Source of the DNA: Streptomyces sp. ISL-43
Lineage (GTDB): Bacteria > Actinomycetota > Actinomycetes > Streptomycetales > Streptomycetaceae
NCBI RefSeq assembly: GCF_018614195.1
Contig: NZ_JAGGOT010000028.1
Coordinates: forward strand, 1 to 64,000
Reading direction: 5' to 3'
DNA length: 64,000 bases
Part shown: piece after piece, positions 29,979 to 38,673 of the stretch
How positions within the stretch are numbered: the stretch's first letter is position 1
How the letters are laid out: every line of letters begins with the position of its first letter
Program-made: the position numbers and the translations under genes
The notes under the pieces: model-generated
The model's input: the letters and a program-made list of their open reading frames with translations, nothing else
What the model was told of the DNA's origin: nothing
The model's database searches: none

Positions 29979-31322
29979 CTACTCGGCTGCCGGGGCCGTC
30001 GGGGCCACCCCGGCCGGGGCCGTCGGGGCCGCGGAGGGCGCCGGGACATGGGCGGAAGCCGCACCGGAGGCGGCCACGTGTTCGGCGGCCGCCCGCACGT
30101 CGATCTCGCGCCAGAAACCGGCCCGGATGGCGTAGCGGTCGTGCTCGTCGATCTGGTCGTCCTTGTGGGCGAGGAGCCCGAACCGGGCGGCGTAGCGCAG
30201 CAGCTCCCCGTCGATCCGGTGCGGGATCCGCGGGTACATCGTGGCGAGCTTCTGCAGGTGCACGGTCTCCGGGAGGCGTTCCATCCAGCGCCGGGCGAAC
30301 ACCTGGCCGACCTCGAACGGGTCGCCGCCGACGGTGGTGATGTCCTCCTCGCGGTCCGCCCAGCGCTGCTCGGCGGAGGTGAGCTGGGCGAGGGTGGGCA
30401 GCGAGGCGGTCTCGGCGGGCTCGCCGAGCGGCCCGGCACGGTCGATCCAGCCCTTGTCGGAGGACCAGCGCAGGGCGCTGCCGGCCGGGGCGGACCCGAG
30501 GGCCTGGGCCGCCGTGGGCGCGGGCCCGGTGGCGCCGGGGGCGCGCAGGGCGCCGGCGAGGTCCTTCGGGGTCGGGACGGTCTTGCCGTTGGCGGCGGCG
30601 GGCGATGCCGCGGCGGGTACGCCGCCCTCCTCGGGCTCCACGGGCGCCGGGGGGCGGTTTCCGTTGCCGTTGCCGCGCGCGGCCTCGGCGAGCGCGGCCT
30701 CGGGCAGCGGGGCGGAGAGGATGGCGGCGATCTCGGGGCGCGGGGCCGGCGGCGGGGCGCACAGTCCGGTGAGGTCGCGGGCGCGGACGGCGCGGGTGAT
30801 CCAGGTGCGGTCCAGGACGCGGCGTTCGTCGGCTTCGGCGACGAGGTCCTCGGACTGGTTGTAGTCGCCGTCGGCGGCCTGGACGGCCCACAGGTGGACG
30901 GCGACCCCGTGCTCCTTGGCGGACATCAGCCCGGGCAGCAGGTCTCCGTCGCCCGTGACGAGTACGACGTCCGAGCAGGCGCGGTTGCGGGCGAGCTCGG
31001 TGAGCTCCGCGTGCATGGCCGCGTCGACGCCCTTCTGGGCCCAGCGGCCGTCGCTTCGGGTCAGGGCGCCGAGCCGGACGGTGACGCGGGGCATGACGCG
31101 CAGCCGGCGGTGTTCGGGCTGGGGCACCCGGTCGGGTGCCCCGTCGAACCAGTAGATCCGCAGGAGCGGCTGCTCGGTGTCGGCCTCGGCGCGCTCGCGC
31201 AGGCCCTGGATGAGGGCGGCATGGTCGACGGTGATCCGGGAGCGCGAGGGCTCCCCCGCGAGGAGGCTCGCGGCGGCGCCCAGCAGATAGCCGGCGTCCA
31301 CCAGGACGACGCAGCGGTCCAC
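29979..31322 (-). CDS. NYN-domain (PIN-like) protein
   Basis: A 447-aa protein with an N-terminal NYN/LabA-like PIN fold. The acidic metal residues are visible in CVVLVDAGYLLGAAASLL, AQKGVDAAMHAEL and DVVLVTGDGDLLPGLM, so ribonuclease activity is plausible. A ~100-residue Ala/Pro/Gly-rich linker follows, then a conserved C-terminal helical domain (FEVGQVFARRWMERLP and RIPHRIDGELLRYAARFG) ending in AAE. The GTG start at 31322 is chosen because AGAGGG lies 8 nt upstream. The RNA target is unknown. Confidence 0.87.
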   Translation of the reverse strand: MDRCVVLVDAGYLLGAAASLLAGEPSRSRITVDHAALIQGLRERAEADTEQPLLRIYWFDGAPDRVPQPEHRRLRVMPRVTVRLGALTRSDGRWAQKGVDAAMHAELTELARNRACSDVVLVTGDGDLLPGLMSAKEHGVAVHLWAVQAADGDYNQSEDLVAEADERRVLDRTWITRAVRARDLTGLCAPPPAPRPEIAAILSAPLPEAALAEAARGNGNGNRPPAPVEPEEGGVPAAASPAAANGKTVPTPKDLAGALRAPGATGPAPTAAQALGSAPAGSALRWSSDKGWIDRAGPLGEPAETASLPTLAQLTSAEQRWADREEDITTVGGDPFEVGQVFARRWMERLPETVHLQKLATMYPRIPHRIDGELLRYAARFGLLAHKDDQIDEHDRYAIRAGFWREIDVRAAAEHVAASGAASAHVPAPSAAPTAPAGVAPTAPAAE

Positions 31323-31484
31323 GCGTACCACCCTCTTCCCTGGGGGTCCTCTGGTGTGTTTCTCGGCGAGTCCCCCGAGTCTGCCCGACCACAAGGGCGT
31401 TGACGGCCGGAACTCGATCATCGGCGTGGCGGATCTCCCGGGCGCCCGGGGAGGGCCGCCGACTACGCGGGGTAATGATCCAAA

Positions 31485-31502
31485 ATGCGGCGTATGCGGC
31501 GT
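31485..31502 (+). repeat. Tandem 9-bp repeat in divergent promoter region
   Basis: ATGCGGCGT occurs twice back to back (31485-31493 and 31494-31502), 52 bp before the 56-aa gene and between it and the NYN gene. It could be a regulator site; no more can be said. Confidence 0.45.
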
Positions 31503-31554
31503 TGTGTGAGTGTGAAGGCGGCCCTGGCCCCTACAACCCCCACGGAGGCTTCCC

Positions 31555-31725
31555 ATGGCCAAGAACAAGAACCGCCAGCAGCCCGCCAAGTCCCAAGAGC
31601 GCTCGGCTTCGCAGGATCCGGCGAAGACCTCGATGGAATCGGCGCCCACGCCCTCACCGTCGGCGGCGCCGAGCCCGCTGCACATGGCAGGCAAGCGCAA
31701 GGAAAAGAAGTTCGGCCACAACTGA
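31555..31725 (+). CDS. 56-aa basic small protein
   Basis: A short gene, MAKNKNRQQPAKSQERSASQ at the N terminus and KRKEKKFGHN at the C terminus, Lys/Gln/Ser-rich and without a hydrophobic segment. GGAGG 6-7 nt upstream and a strong terminator directly after the stop support it as a real transcription unit. I recall similar Lys-rich miniature proteins in Streptomyces, annotated only as hypothetical. Nucleic-acid binding is possible from composition; this is a guess. Confidence 0.75.
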   Translation: MAKNKNRQQPAKSQERSASQDPAKTSMESAPTPSPSAAPSPLHMAGKRKEKKFGHN

Positions 31726-31730
31726 GGCCT

Positions 31731-31788
31731 CCCCGCATGCGCGAGGGCCCGCCCCGGTCGACCGGGGCGGGCCCTCGCGCGTGCGGGG
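31731..31788. terminator. Bidirectional hairpin terminator
   Basis: A 28-bp nearly perfect inverted repeat (31731-31758 with 31761-31788, one G-U position), centred on 31759-31760. It separates the small plus-strand gene from the 3' end of dnaE. Confidence 0.85.
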
Positions 31789-31819
31789 GTCCGTACGCGC
31801 AGGCGCACGGACGGCGGTA

Positions 31820-34800
31820 CTAGCCGGCCAGGCAGGACGGGCCGAGCAGCACCTTGAGGTCGCCGAAGAGGGCGGGGTCGGGCTTGACCCGGTGCTTGTC
31901 GAGGCGGAGCACGGTGGTGGTGCGCGGCCCCTGGAGCTTGATGCGCACCTCGCTGTTGCCCTGGTGGTGGCGCAGGATCTCGCCCAGTCGGGTCACCATC
32001 GGCGGGGTGACCTTGACGGTCGGGATGGTGAGGACGACGGGGGCGTTGGTCCCGGCGGAGGACAGGTCGGGGACCATCATCTCCATCGCGACCAGCCGGG
32101 GGACGTCCTCGCGCTTGTCGAGGCGGCCCTTGACGAAGACGACGGTGTCCTCGACCAGCTGGGTGGAGACGAGCTGGTAGGTGGCCGGGAAGAACATGCA
32201 CTCGATGGAGCCGGCCAGGTCCTCCACGGTGGCGATGGCCCAGGCGTTGCCCTGCTTGGTCATCTTGCGCTGGAGGCCGGAGATGATGCCGCCGATGGTG
32301 ACGACGGCGCCGTCGGAGTGCTCGCCGCCGGTGAGCTGGGAGATGCCGGCGTCGGTCTTGTCGGAGAGGACGTGCTCCAGGCCGAAGAGCGGGTGGTCGG
32401 AGACGTAGAGGCCGAGCATCTCGCGCTCCTGGGCGAGCAGGTAGGACTTCTCCCACTCGACGTCGGAGAACTCGACGTCGAGGCCGAAGCCGGGCTCGTC
32501 GCTCGCGCTCTCGTCACCCATTCCGCCGAAGAGGTCGAACTGTCCCTCGGCCTCCTTGCGCTTGACGGCGACCACGTTGTCGATCATCGGCTCGTGGTGG
32601 GCGACCAGGCCCTTGCGGGTGTGGCCCATCTCGTCGAAGGCGCCGGCCTTGATCAGGGACTCGACGGTGCGCTTGTTGCAGACGACGGCCTCGACCTTGT
32701 CCAGGAAGTCGGGGAAGGTGGAGTACTTCCCCTTGGCCTTCCTGGTCTTGATGATCGACTCGACGACGTTCTGGCCGACGTTGCGCACGGCGGTGAGGCC
32801 GAAGAGGATCACGTCGTCGCCCTGGGCGGCGAAGTTGGGCTCCGACTCGTTCACGTTCGGCGGGAGCACCTTGATGCCCATGCGGCGGCACTCGTTCAGG
32901 TAGATCGCGGACTTGTCCTTGTCGTCCTTGACCGAGGTGAGCAGGCCGGCCATGTACTCGGCCGGGAAGTTGGCCTTGAGGTAGGCGGTCCAGTAGGAGA
33001 CCAGGCCGTACGCGGCCGAGTGGGCCTTGTTGAAGGCGTAGCCGGCGAAGGGGACCAGGACGTCCCACAGCGCCTTGATCGCCTGGTCGCTGAAGCCCTT
33101 GTCCTTGGCGCCCGCCTCGAAGATGACGAAGTTCTTCGCCAGTTCCTCGGGCTTCTTCTTGCCCATCACGCGGCGCAGGATGTCGGCCTCGCCGAGCGAG
33201 TACCCCGCGATGATCTGGGCGGCCTTCTGGACCTGCTCCTGGTAGACGATCAGGCCGTAGGTGACCGCGAGCACCTCTTCGAGCGGCCCCTCCAGCTCCG
33301 GGTGGATCGGGGTGATCTCCTGCTGCTTGTTCTTGCGCAGCGCGTAGTTCGTGTGCGAGTTCATGCCCATCGGGCCCGGCCGGTACAGGGCCGAGACGGC
33401 GGAGATGTCCTCGAAGTTGTCGGGCTTCATCAGGCGCAGCAGGGAGCGCATGGGCCCGCCGTCGAACTGGAAGACGCCGAGGGTGTCGCCTCGGCCGAGC
33501 AGTTCGAAGGTCTTGGGGTCGTCGAGCGGCAGGCCGAGGAGATCGATGTCGATCCCCTTGTTGGCCTTCACCATCTTGACGGCGTCGTCCATGATCGTGA
33601 GGTTGCGCAGGCCGAGGAAGTCCATCTTCAGCAGGCCGAGCGACTCGCAGCTCGGGTAGTCCCACTGGGTGATGGTGACGCCGTCGGAGTGGCGGACCCA
33701 GACCGGTACGTGGTCGGTGATCGTCTCGCTGGACATGATCACGCCGGCCGCGTGCACGCCCATCTGGCGGACCAGGCCCTCCACGCCGCGGGCGGTGTCG
33801 ATGACCTTCTTGACGTCCGGCTCGTTCTCGTACATCCCCCGGAGCTCGCCGGCCTCGCCGTAGCGCGGGTGCTTCGGGTCGAGGATGCCGGAGAGCGGGA
33901 TGCCCTTGCCGAGGACGTCGGCGGGCATCGCCTTGGTGAGGCGGTCGCCCATGGCGTAGGGGTAGCCCAGGACGCGCGCGGAGTCCTTGATCGCGTTCTT
34001 GGCCTTGATGGTGCCGTACGTGCCGATCATGGCGACCTTGTCGGCGCCGTACTTCTCGGTCACGTACCTGATCACCTCGACGCGCCTGCGCTCGTCGAAG
34101 TCGATGTCGACATCGGGCATGGAGACGCGCTCGGGGTTCAGGAAGCGCTCGAAGATCAGGCCGTGGGTGATCGGGTCGAGGTCGGTGATGCCCATGGCGT
34201 AGGCGACGATCGAGCCGGCCGCGGAGCCTCGGCCCGGGCCCACCGCGATGCCCTGGTTCTTGGCCCACATGATGAAGTCGGCGACCACGAGGAAGTAGCC
34301 GGGGAAGCCCATCGAGATGATCGTGTCCATCTCGTACTCGGCCTGCTTCATCCGGTCGTCCGGGATGCCTCCGGGGTAGCGGCGGTGCATGCCGCGCATG
34401 GTCTCCTCGCGGAACCAGGTGACCTCGGTGTAGCCGTCCGGGATGTCGAACTTCGGCATCAGGTTCCGGAACGTGAACATGCCCTCGGTGTCGATCTGCT
34501 CCGCGACCAGCTTGGTGTTGGCGCAGCCCTCCTGCCAGGCGTCCGAGGAGTCGATGGCGTACATCTCCTCCGTGGACTTCAGGTAGTAGCCGGTGCCGTC
34601 GAAGCGGAAGCGGTCGGGGTCCGAGAGGTTCTTGCCGGTCTGGATGCAGAGCAGGGCGTCGTGGGCGCCGGCCTCGCTCGCGTACGTGTAGTGGGAGTCG
34701 TTGGTCACCAGCGGCGGGATGCCGAGCTTCTTGCCGATCTCCAGCAGGCCGTCACGGACCCGGCGCTCGATCTCGATGCCGTGGTCCATCAGCTCCAGGA

Positions 34801-35362
34801 AGTACCGGCCCTTGCCGAAGATGTCCTGGTACTCGGAGGCGGCCTTCAGGGCCTCGTCGAACTGGCCGAGGCGCAGCCGGGTCTGGAGCTCGCCGGAGGG
34901 GCAGCCGGTGGAGGCGATCAGACCCTCCGACCACTTGCTGATGGTCTCCTTGTCCATGCGGGGCCACTTCGTGAGCCAGCCCTCGGCGTAGGCGTCGGAG
35001 GACAGCCGGAAGAGGTTGTGCAGGCCGGTGGCGTTCGCCGCCCAGATCGTCTTGTGGGTGTAACCACCGGAACCGGAGACGTCGTCGCGCTTCTGGTGGG
35101 GCTGGCCCCACTGGATGCGCCGCTTGTTGCGCCGGGACTCGGGGGCGACGTACGCCTCGATGCCGATGATCGGGGTGATTCCGGCCTTCTGGGCCGTGTG
35201 GAAGAAGTCGTAGGCCCCGTGCAGGTTGCCGTGGTCGGACATGGCGATGTGCGTCATGCCCATCTCGTTGCACGCGTTGAACATGTCCTTGAGCCGCGCG
35301 GCACCGTCCAGCAGGGAGTACTGGGTGTGGACGTGCAGGTGCGTGAACGGCGTCTTGGTCAC
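31820..35362 (-). CDS. dnaE: DNA polymerase III subunit alpha
   Basis: A 1180-aa replicative polymerase, the DnaE1 type. The PHP domain opens with THLHVHTQYSLLDGAARL and AMSDHGNLHGAYDFF. The polymerase active-site Asp lie in MPDVDIDFDERRR near residue 415, with GRGSAAGSIVAYAMGITDLD just before. Later segments include AGYAFNKAHSAAYGLVSYW and an OB-fold stretch (VTIGGIISGLQRKMTKQGNA). The start is GTG 35362, which has GGAGG 8 nt upstream; the longer frame from 35437 lacks any ribosome-binding site. Confidence 0.98.
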   Translation of the reverse strand: MTKTPFTHLHVHTQYSLLDGAARLKDMFNACNEMGMTHIAMSDHGNLHGAYDFFHTAQKAGITPIIGIEAYVAPESRRNKRRIQWGQPHQKRDDVSGSGGYTHKTIWAANATGLHNLFRLSSDAYAEGWLTKWPRMDKETISKWSEGLIASTGCPSGELQTRLRLGQFDEALKAASEYQDIFGKGRYFLELMDHGIEIERRVRDGLLEIGKKLGIPPLVTNDSHYTYASEAGAHDALLCIQTGKNLSDPDRFRFDGTGYYLKSTEEMYAIDSSDAWQEGCANTKLVAEQIDTEGMFTFRNLMPKFDIPDGYTEVTWFREETMRGMHRRYPGGIPDDRMKQAEYEMDTIISMGFPGYFLVVADFIMWAKNQGIAVGPGRGSAAGSIVAYAMGITDLDPITHGLIFERFLNPERVSMPDVDIDFDERRRVEVIRYVTEKYGADKVAMIGTYGTIKAKNAIKDSARVLGYPYAMGDRLTKAMPADVLGKGIPLSGILDPKHPRYGEAGELRGMYENEPDVKKVIDTARGVEGLVRQMGVHAAGVIMSSETITDHVPVWVRHSDGVTITQWDYPSCESLGLLKMDFLGLRNLTIMDDAVKMVKANKGIDIDLLGLPLDDPKTFELLGRGDTLGVFQFDGGPMRSLLRLMKPDNFEDISAVSALYRPGPMGMNSHTNYALRKNKQQEITPIHPELEGPLEEVLAVTYGLIVYQEQVQKAAQIIAGYSLGEADILRRVMGKKKPEELAKNFVIFEAGAKDKGFSDQAIKALWDVLVPFAGYAFNKAHSAAYGLVSYWTAYLKANFPAEYMAGLLTSVKDDKDKSAIYLNECRRMGIKVLPPNVNESEPNFAAQGDDVILFGLTAVRNVGQNVVESIIKTRKAKGKYSTFPDFLDKVEAVVCNKRTVESLIKAGAFDEMGHTRKGLVAHHEPMIDNVVAVKRKEAEGQFDLFGGMGDESASDEPGFGLDVEFSDVEWEKSYLLAQEREMLGLYVSDHPLFGLEHVLSDKTDAGISQLTGGEHSDGAVVTIGGIISGLQRKMTKQGNAWAIATVEDLAGSIECMFFPATYQLVSTQLVEDTVVFVKGRLDKREDVPRLVAMEMMVPDLSSAGTNAPVVLTIPTVKVTPPMVTRLGEILRHHQGNSEVRIKLQGPRTTTVLRLDKHRVKPDPALFGDLKVLLGPSCLAG

Positions 35363-35532
35363 GGTGGGGGCCTCCGGCGGGGAGAGAGGGGCGGCAGCTC
35401 TGAATCCTACGTCTCCCGGGTGACAGATCACGGGCACTGACGGGTACGGTCATGCGTTGCACGACCAACGGCACGTCCGACCCCTCGTGATCGAAAACGT
35501 GATCCACCCAGCGCCACCAGGAGGCACCCGCC

Positions 35533-36858
35533 ATGGCGGTTCCCGAAACGACCGACGAGCAGCGCGCCGAGCAGATACTCGACGTGTTCGACATCGCGTT
35601 CGGTGAGCTGCTCACCGCCGACCCCGCCGCCTTCCAGGTCAAATTCCGGAAGATGGCGGCCTCCGCCTTCGCCTTCTACCGGGGTACGGCCTGCCTCTTC
35701 TACGCCGACCTGGAGCACGAGCGCCACGGCGGCCCCTACCTGGACGAGCGCACCGGCCGGGTGTGGATCCACGGCGATCTGCACGCCGAGAACTTCGGCA
35801 CCTACATGGACTCGAACGGCCGGCTGGTCTTCAACGTCAACGACTTCGACGAGGCGTACGTCGGCCCCTTCACCTGGGACCTCAAGCGCTTCGCGGCCTC
35901 CATCGCCCTGATCGGCTACACCAAGGCGCTCGGCGACGAGCAGATCAGCGAGCTGGTGCGGACCTACGCGGCCGCCTACCGGGAGCGCGTGCACGCCCTG
36001 GCGACCGGCGCCAAGAACGAGGAGGTCCCCTCCTTCACCCTGGACACCGCCGACGGGCCGCTGCTGGACGCCCTGCGCGACGCGCGCCGGCGCACCCGCT
36101 TCTCGCTCCTCGACTCGATGACCGAGATCCGCGAGTTCGAGCGCCGCTTCTCCCCCGGCGCCGGGACCATAGAGCTGGACGCGGCCACCCGGTACAAGGT
36201 GCTCGCCGCCTTCGACGGGTACCTGGAGACCCTCCCCGACGAGTCCCTGGTCCGCCCGGACTCCTACCGCGTCAAGGACGTGGTGGGCCGCCGGGGCGTC
36301 GGGATCGGCTCGGCGGGGCTGCCCTCGTACAACATCCTGCTGGAGGGGCACAGCGACGCCTTGGAGAACGACGTCGTGATCTACCTCAAGCAGGCGCAGA
36401 CCCCGGCCGTGTCCCGGCACGTCACCGACCGGGCGGTGCGCGAGTACTTCCGGCACGAGGGGCACCGCACGGTGATCTCGCAGCGGGCCCTGCAGGCGCA
36501 TGCCGACCCGTGGCTGGGCTGGACGGAGCTGGACGGGGCCGGGCAGCTCGTGGCGGAGGTCTCCCCGTACGCGGTGGACCTGGACTGGTCCGACCTGGAC
36601 GACCCGGAGGAGATCGCGGCCGTGGTCGCGGACCTGGGCCGGGCGACGGCGACCATGCACGGTGCGGCGGACGAGCAGCAGAGCGGCCAGACGTTGGTGC
36701 CCTTCTCCACCGAGCGGGCCATCGACGCGGCCATCGCCGCCGACGAGGAGGGCTTCGCGCAGCTGCTGGTGGACTTCGCCCACGCGTACGGGGCCCGGGC
36801 GCGCGCCGACCACCAGATCTTCGTGGACCTCTTCCGCAACGGGCGGATCATGCCGTAG
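35533..36858 (+). CDS. DUF2252 protein
   Basis: A 441-aa protein. FAFYRGTACLFYADLEHE, the kinase-like WIHGDLHAENFGTYMDSNG and FNVNDFDEAYVGPFTWDLKR define DUF2252, a family with distant resemblance to the APH/protein-kinase-like fold (HGDxHxxN plus a DFD). DRAVREYFRHEGHRTVISQR follows. Substrate and activity are unknown. AGGAGG lies 8 nt before the ATG. It is divergent from dnaE across 170 bp; a TACGGT hexamer at 35444 may be its -10. Confidence 0.9.
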   Translation: MAVPETTDEQRAEQILDVFDIAFGELLTADPAAFQVKFRKMAASAFAFYRGTACLFYADLEHERHGGPYLDERTGRVWIHGDLHAENFGTYMDSNGRLVFNVNDFDEAYVGPFTWDLKRFAASIALIGYTKALGDEQISELVRTYAAAYRERVHALATGAKNEEVPSFTLDTADGPLLDALRDARRRTRFSLLDSMTEIREFERRFSPGAGTIELDAATRYKVLAAFDGYLETLPDESLVRPDSYRVKDVVGRRGVGIGSAGLPSYNILLEGHSDALENDVVIYLKQAQTPAVSRHVTDRAVREYFRHEGHRTVISQRALQAHADPWLGWTELDGAGQLVAEVSPYAVDLDWSDLDDPEEIAAVVADLGRATATMHGAADEQQSGQTLVPFSTERAIDAAIAADEEGFAQLLVDFAHAYGARARADHQIFVDLFRNGRIMP

Positions 36859-36952
36859 CCGCGGGCCGTCCCCGGCCCCCGGCGCCCCTCGTACCCGGCT
36901 CCCGGCGCTGTCCGATTCGGGACCTGCGGCCCGCATCCACAGGGTCGCATGG

Positions 36953-36965
36953 CACACTCGCGGCG
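36953..36965 (+). promoter_or_regulatory. Putative -10 of a leaderless promoter
   Basis: CACACT (36953-36958) lies exactly 7 nt before the ATG at 36966, with no Shine-Dalgarno sequence. The first T of TANNNT is missing. Confidence 0.4.
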
Positions 36966-37661
36966 ATGGACATATCCGGGGTAGGGCTACGAGGGCTGCG
37001 GGCCGCGCTGTTCAGCGCGTTCGTCGTGCTGCTCTCGGCCGGCTCGCACGTCCTGATGTCCCGGACGCCGCTGCCACCCGCCCTGGTGGGCGGGGCCTTC
37101 GCCGCCGTGTTCGCGATCGCCTACGCCCTGGCCGGGCGGGAACGGGGCCTCGGCCCCATCGCCGGACTGCTCGTACCGCTGGAGCTGGCCGCCGACACCG
37201 CCTTCACCGCCGGCCAGCACCTCTGCTACGGGCCTTCCGGCGGGCCCGTCTCGGGCCCGCTGCGCGCCCTGGGCCTGACCGCCCTGTGCGGCGGCCCGCC
37301 GGTCGGCGGCCCGCTGGCCGAGGCGGGCGGGCCCGCCGCCGACCCGGCGCTGCTCCTGGCCGCGACCGAACCCTGGACGCCCTGGCTGCTGCTGGGCGCG
37401 CACGTCGTCGTCGGACTGCTCGCCTCGGTGTGGCTGCGGCACGGGGAGCGGGCGCTGGGCCGGCTGCTGGGCGCGGCGGCCGCCTGCGCCTTCCGGCCGG
37501 TGCTGCTGGCCTCGGCCGGGGTGGCGGCGGCCTTCGGCCCGGCGCCCCTGCGGGCGCCCGGCCCGGCTTCATCGGGCACGCGGGCCCGTACCCGCTTCCC
37601 GGCACATTCCGTGGGACGGCGGGGACCCCCTCGCGTACACGGCGCGCTCGCTCGCGCCTGA
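36966..37661 (+). CDS. Hypothetical membrane protein
   Basis: A 231-aa protein with about five hydrophobic segments (ALFSAFVVLLSAGSHVLM, LVGGAFAAVFAIAYALAG, GPIAGLLVPLELAADTAF, TPWLLLGAHVVVGLLASVWL and CAFRPVLLASAGVAAAF). The loop between the third and fourth is Gly/Pro-rich. The last ~40 residues (GTRARTRFPAHSVGRRGPP) are basic and probably cytoplasmic. I recognise no domain. Codon use is typical of the region. Confidence 0.7.
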   Translation: MDISGVGLRGLRAALFSAFVVLLSAGSHVLMSRTPLPPALVGGAFAAVFAIAYALAGRERGLGPIAGLLVPLELAADTAFTAGQHLCYGPSGGPVSGPLRALGLTALCGGPPVGGPLAEAGGPAADPALLLAATEPWTPWLLLGAHVVVGLLASVWLRHGERALGRLLGAAAACAFRPVLLASAGVAAAFGPAPLRAPGPASSGTRARTRFPAHSVGRRGPPRVHGALARA

Positions 37662-37725
37662 CGTACGCAGGCAGTCCCCCCTTCCATCCGGCTTCCCTCC
37701 GAAGCCACACCCCACGGAGATCACC

Positions 37726-38523
37726 ATGAGCGCACGCAACAGCCAGGCGAACAAGGCTGCGGCCCGCGAGAAGCTGCGCGCCGAGCGCGAGAAGCAGGCC
37801 AAGAAGGCCAGGGCCCGCCGCCAGGTGCTCGTCGCCGGCGGTGTCGCGGCCGCCCTCGCCCTGGTCGGCGGCGTCGGCTACCTGGTCGTGCGGGCGAACG
37901 AGCCCGGCGAGTGGGACAAGGCCAAGGACACCGCCCTGGTCGCGCCGAAGAACACCACGGGCGAGAACGGCACGACCGTGATCGTCGGCAAGGCCGACGC
38001 CAAGAAGACGCTGGAGCTGTACGAGGACGCGCGCTGCCCGATCTGCGCGACCTTCGAGCAGTCCGTCGGCCCGCAGGTCAAGAAGGACCTCGACGCCGGC
38101 AAGTACAAGGTCCAGTACGTCGGCGCCACCTTCCTCGACAAGGGCTTCCCCGGCAGCGGCTCCAAGAACGCCCTGAGCGCGCTGGGCGCGGCCCTCAACG
38201 TCAGCCCCGAGGCCTTCCTCGAGTACAAGACGGCCCTCTACTCCGCGGCGAACCACCCGCAGGAGAAGGACGACAAGTTCGCCAAGGACGACTACCTGCT
38301 GACGATCGCGGACCAGGTTCCGGCGCTCAAGGACAACGCCGAGTTCAAGAAGGCCGTCGAGGACGGCACGTACAACCGCTGGGCCCTGGAGATGTCGAAG
38401 ACCTTCGAGAAGAGCGGTGTGACGGGTACGCCGACGCTGAAGATCGACGGCAAGAAGATCGACCCGCTGCCGCAGACCCCCGAGGCGTTCACGGCGGCGG
38501 TCGACAAGGCTCTGGCGGGCTGA
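37726..38523 (+). CDS. Membrane-anchored DsbA-like thioredoxin-fold protein
   Basis: A 265-aa protein with the same plan as the one at 8201-9187: a basic N terminus (AAREKLRAEREKQAKKARAR), one transmembrane helix (QVLVAGGVAAALALVGGVGY) and an extracytoplasmic thioredoxin domain. The redox motif is DARCPICATFEQ (C-x-x-C), and KSGVTGTPTLKIDG carries the cis-Pro. It lacks the Ser/Pro tail of its paralogue. A role in extracytoplasmic disulfide chemistry is likely; its partner is unknown. It has its own terminator downstream. Confidence 0.9.
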   Translation: MSARNSQANKAAAREKLRAEREKQAKKARARRQVLVAGGVAAALALVGGVGYLVVRANEPGEWDKAKDTALVAPKNTTGENGTTVIVGKADAKKTLELYEDARCPICATFEQSVGPQVKKDLDAGKYKVQYVGATFLDKGFPGSGSKNALSALGAALNVSPEAFLEYKTALYSAANHPQEKDDKFAKDDYLLTIADQVPALKDNAEFKKAVEDGTYNRWALEMSKTFEKSGVTGTPTLKIDGKKIDPLPQTPEAFTAAVDKALAG

Positions 38524-38586
38524 CGCGCCACCACCGGCCGGCCCACAGGCCGAAACCCATCGGCCGAACCGCACCGGTCGAACCGC

Positions 38587-38621
38587 ACGGGCGGGCGAAC
38601 TCTCGGAGTTCGCCCGCCCGT
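38587..38621 (+). terminator. Hairpin terminator
   Basis: Perfect 16-bp stem (38587-38602 with 38606-38621) and 3-nt loop, followed by TGCTTT, 63 bp after the DsbA-like stop. Confidence 0.85.
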
Positions 38622-38659
38622 TGCTTTCCCAGGGCTGTTCCGGAGTCGATACCCGTCGG

Positions 38660-38673
38660 TAATATGATGATCC
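38660..38673 (+). promoter_or_regulatory. Putative -10 of the phoD promoter (leaderless)
   Basis: Overlapping TAATAT (38660-38665) and TATGAT (38663-38668) lie 8 and 5 nt before the GTG start. There is no Shine-Dalgarno sequence in between. Confidence 0.55.

Noticed and set aside
31400..35440. 1346-aa plus-strand open frame opposite dnaE
   Set aside because: It is the antisense shadow of dnaE, whose PHP and polymerase motifs are clear on the minus strand. The shadow has no recognisable domain and no ribosome-binding site.
38622..38673. Pho box upstream of phoD
   Set aside because: I looked for GTTCACC-type direct repeats and saw none in the 50 bp before the gene. Phosphate control cannot be claimed from this sequence.
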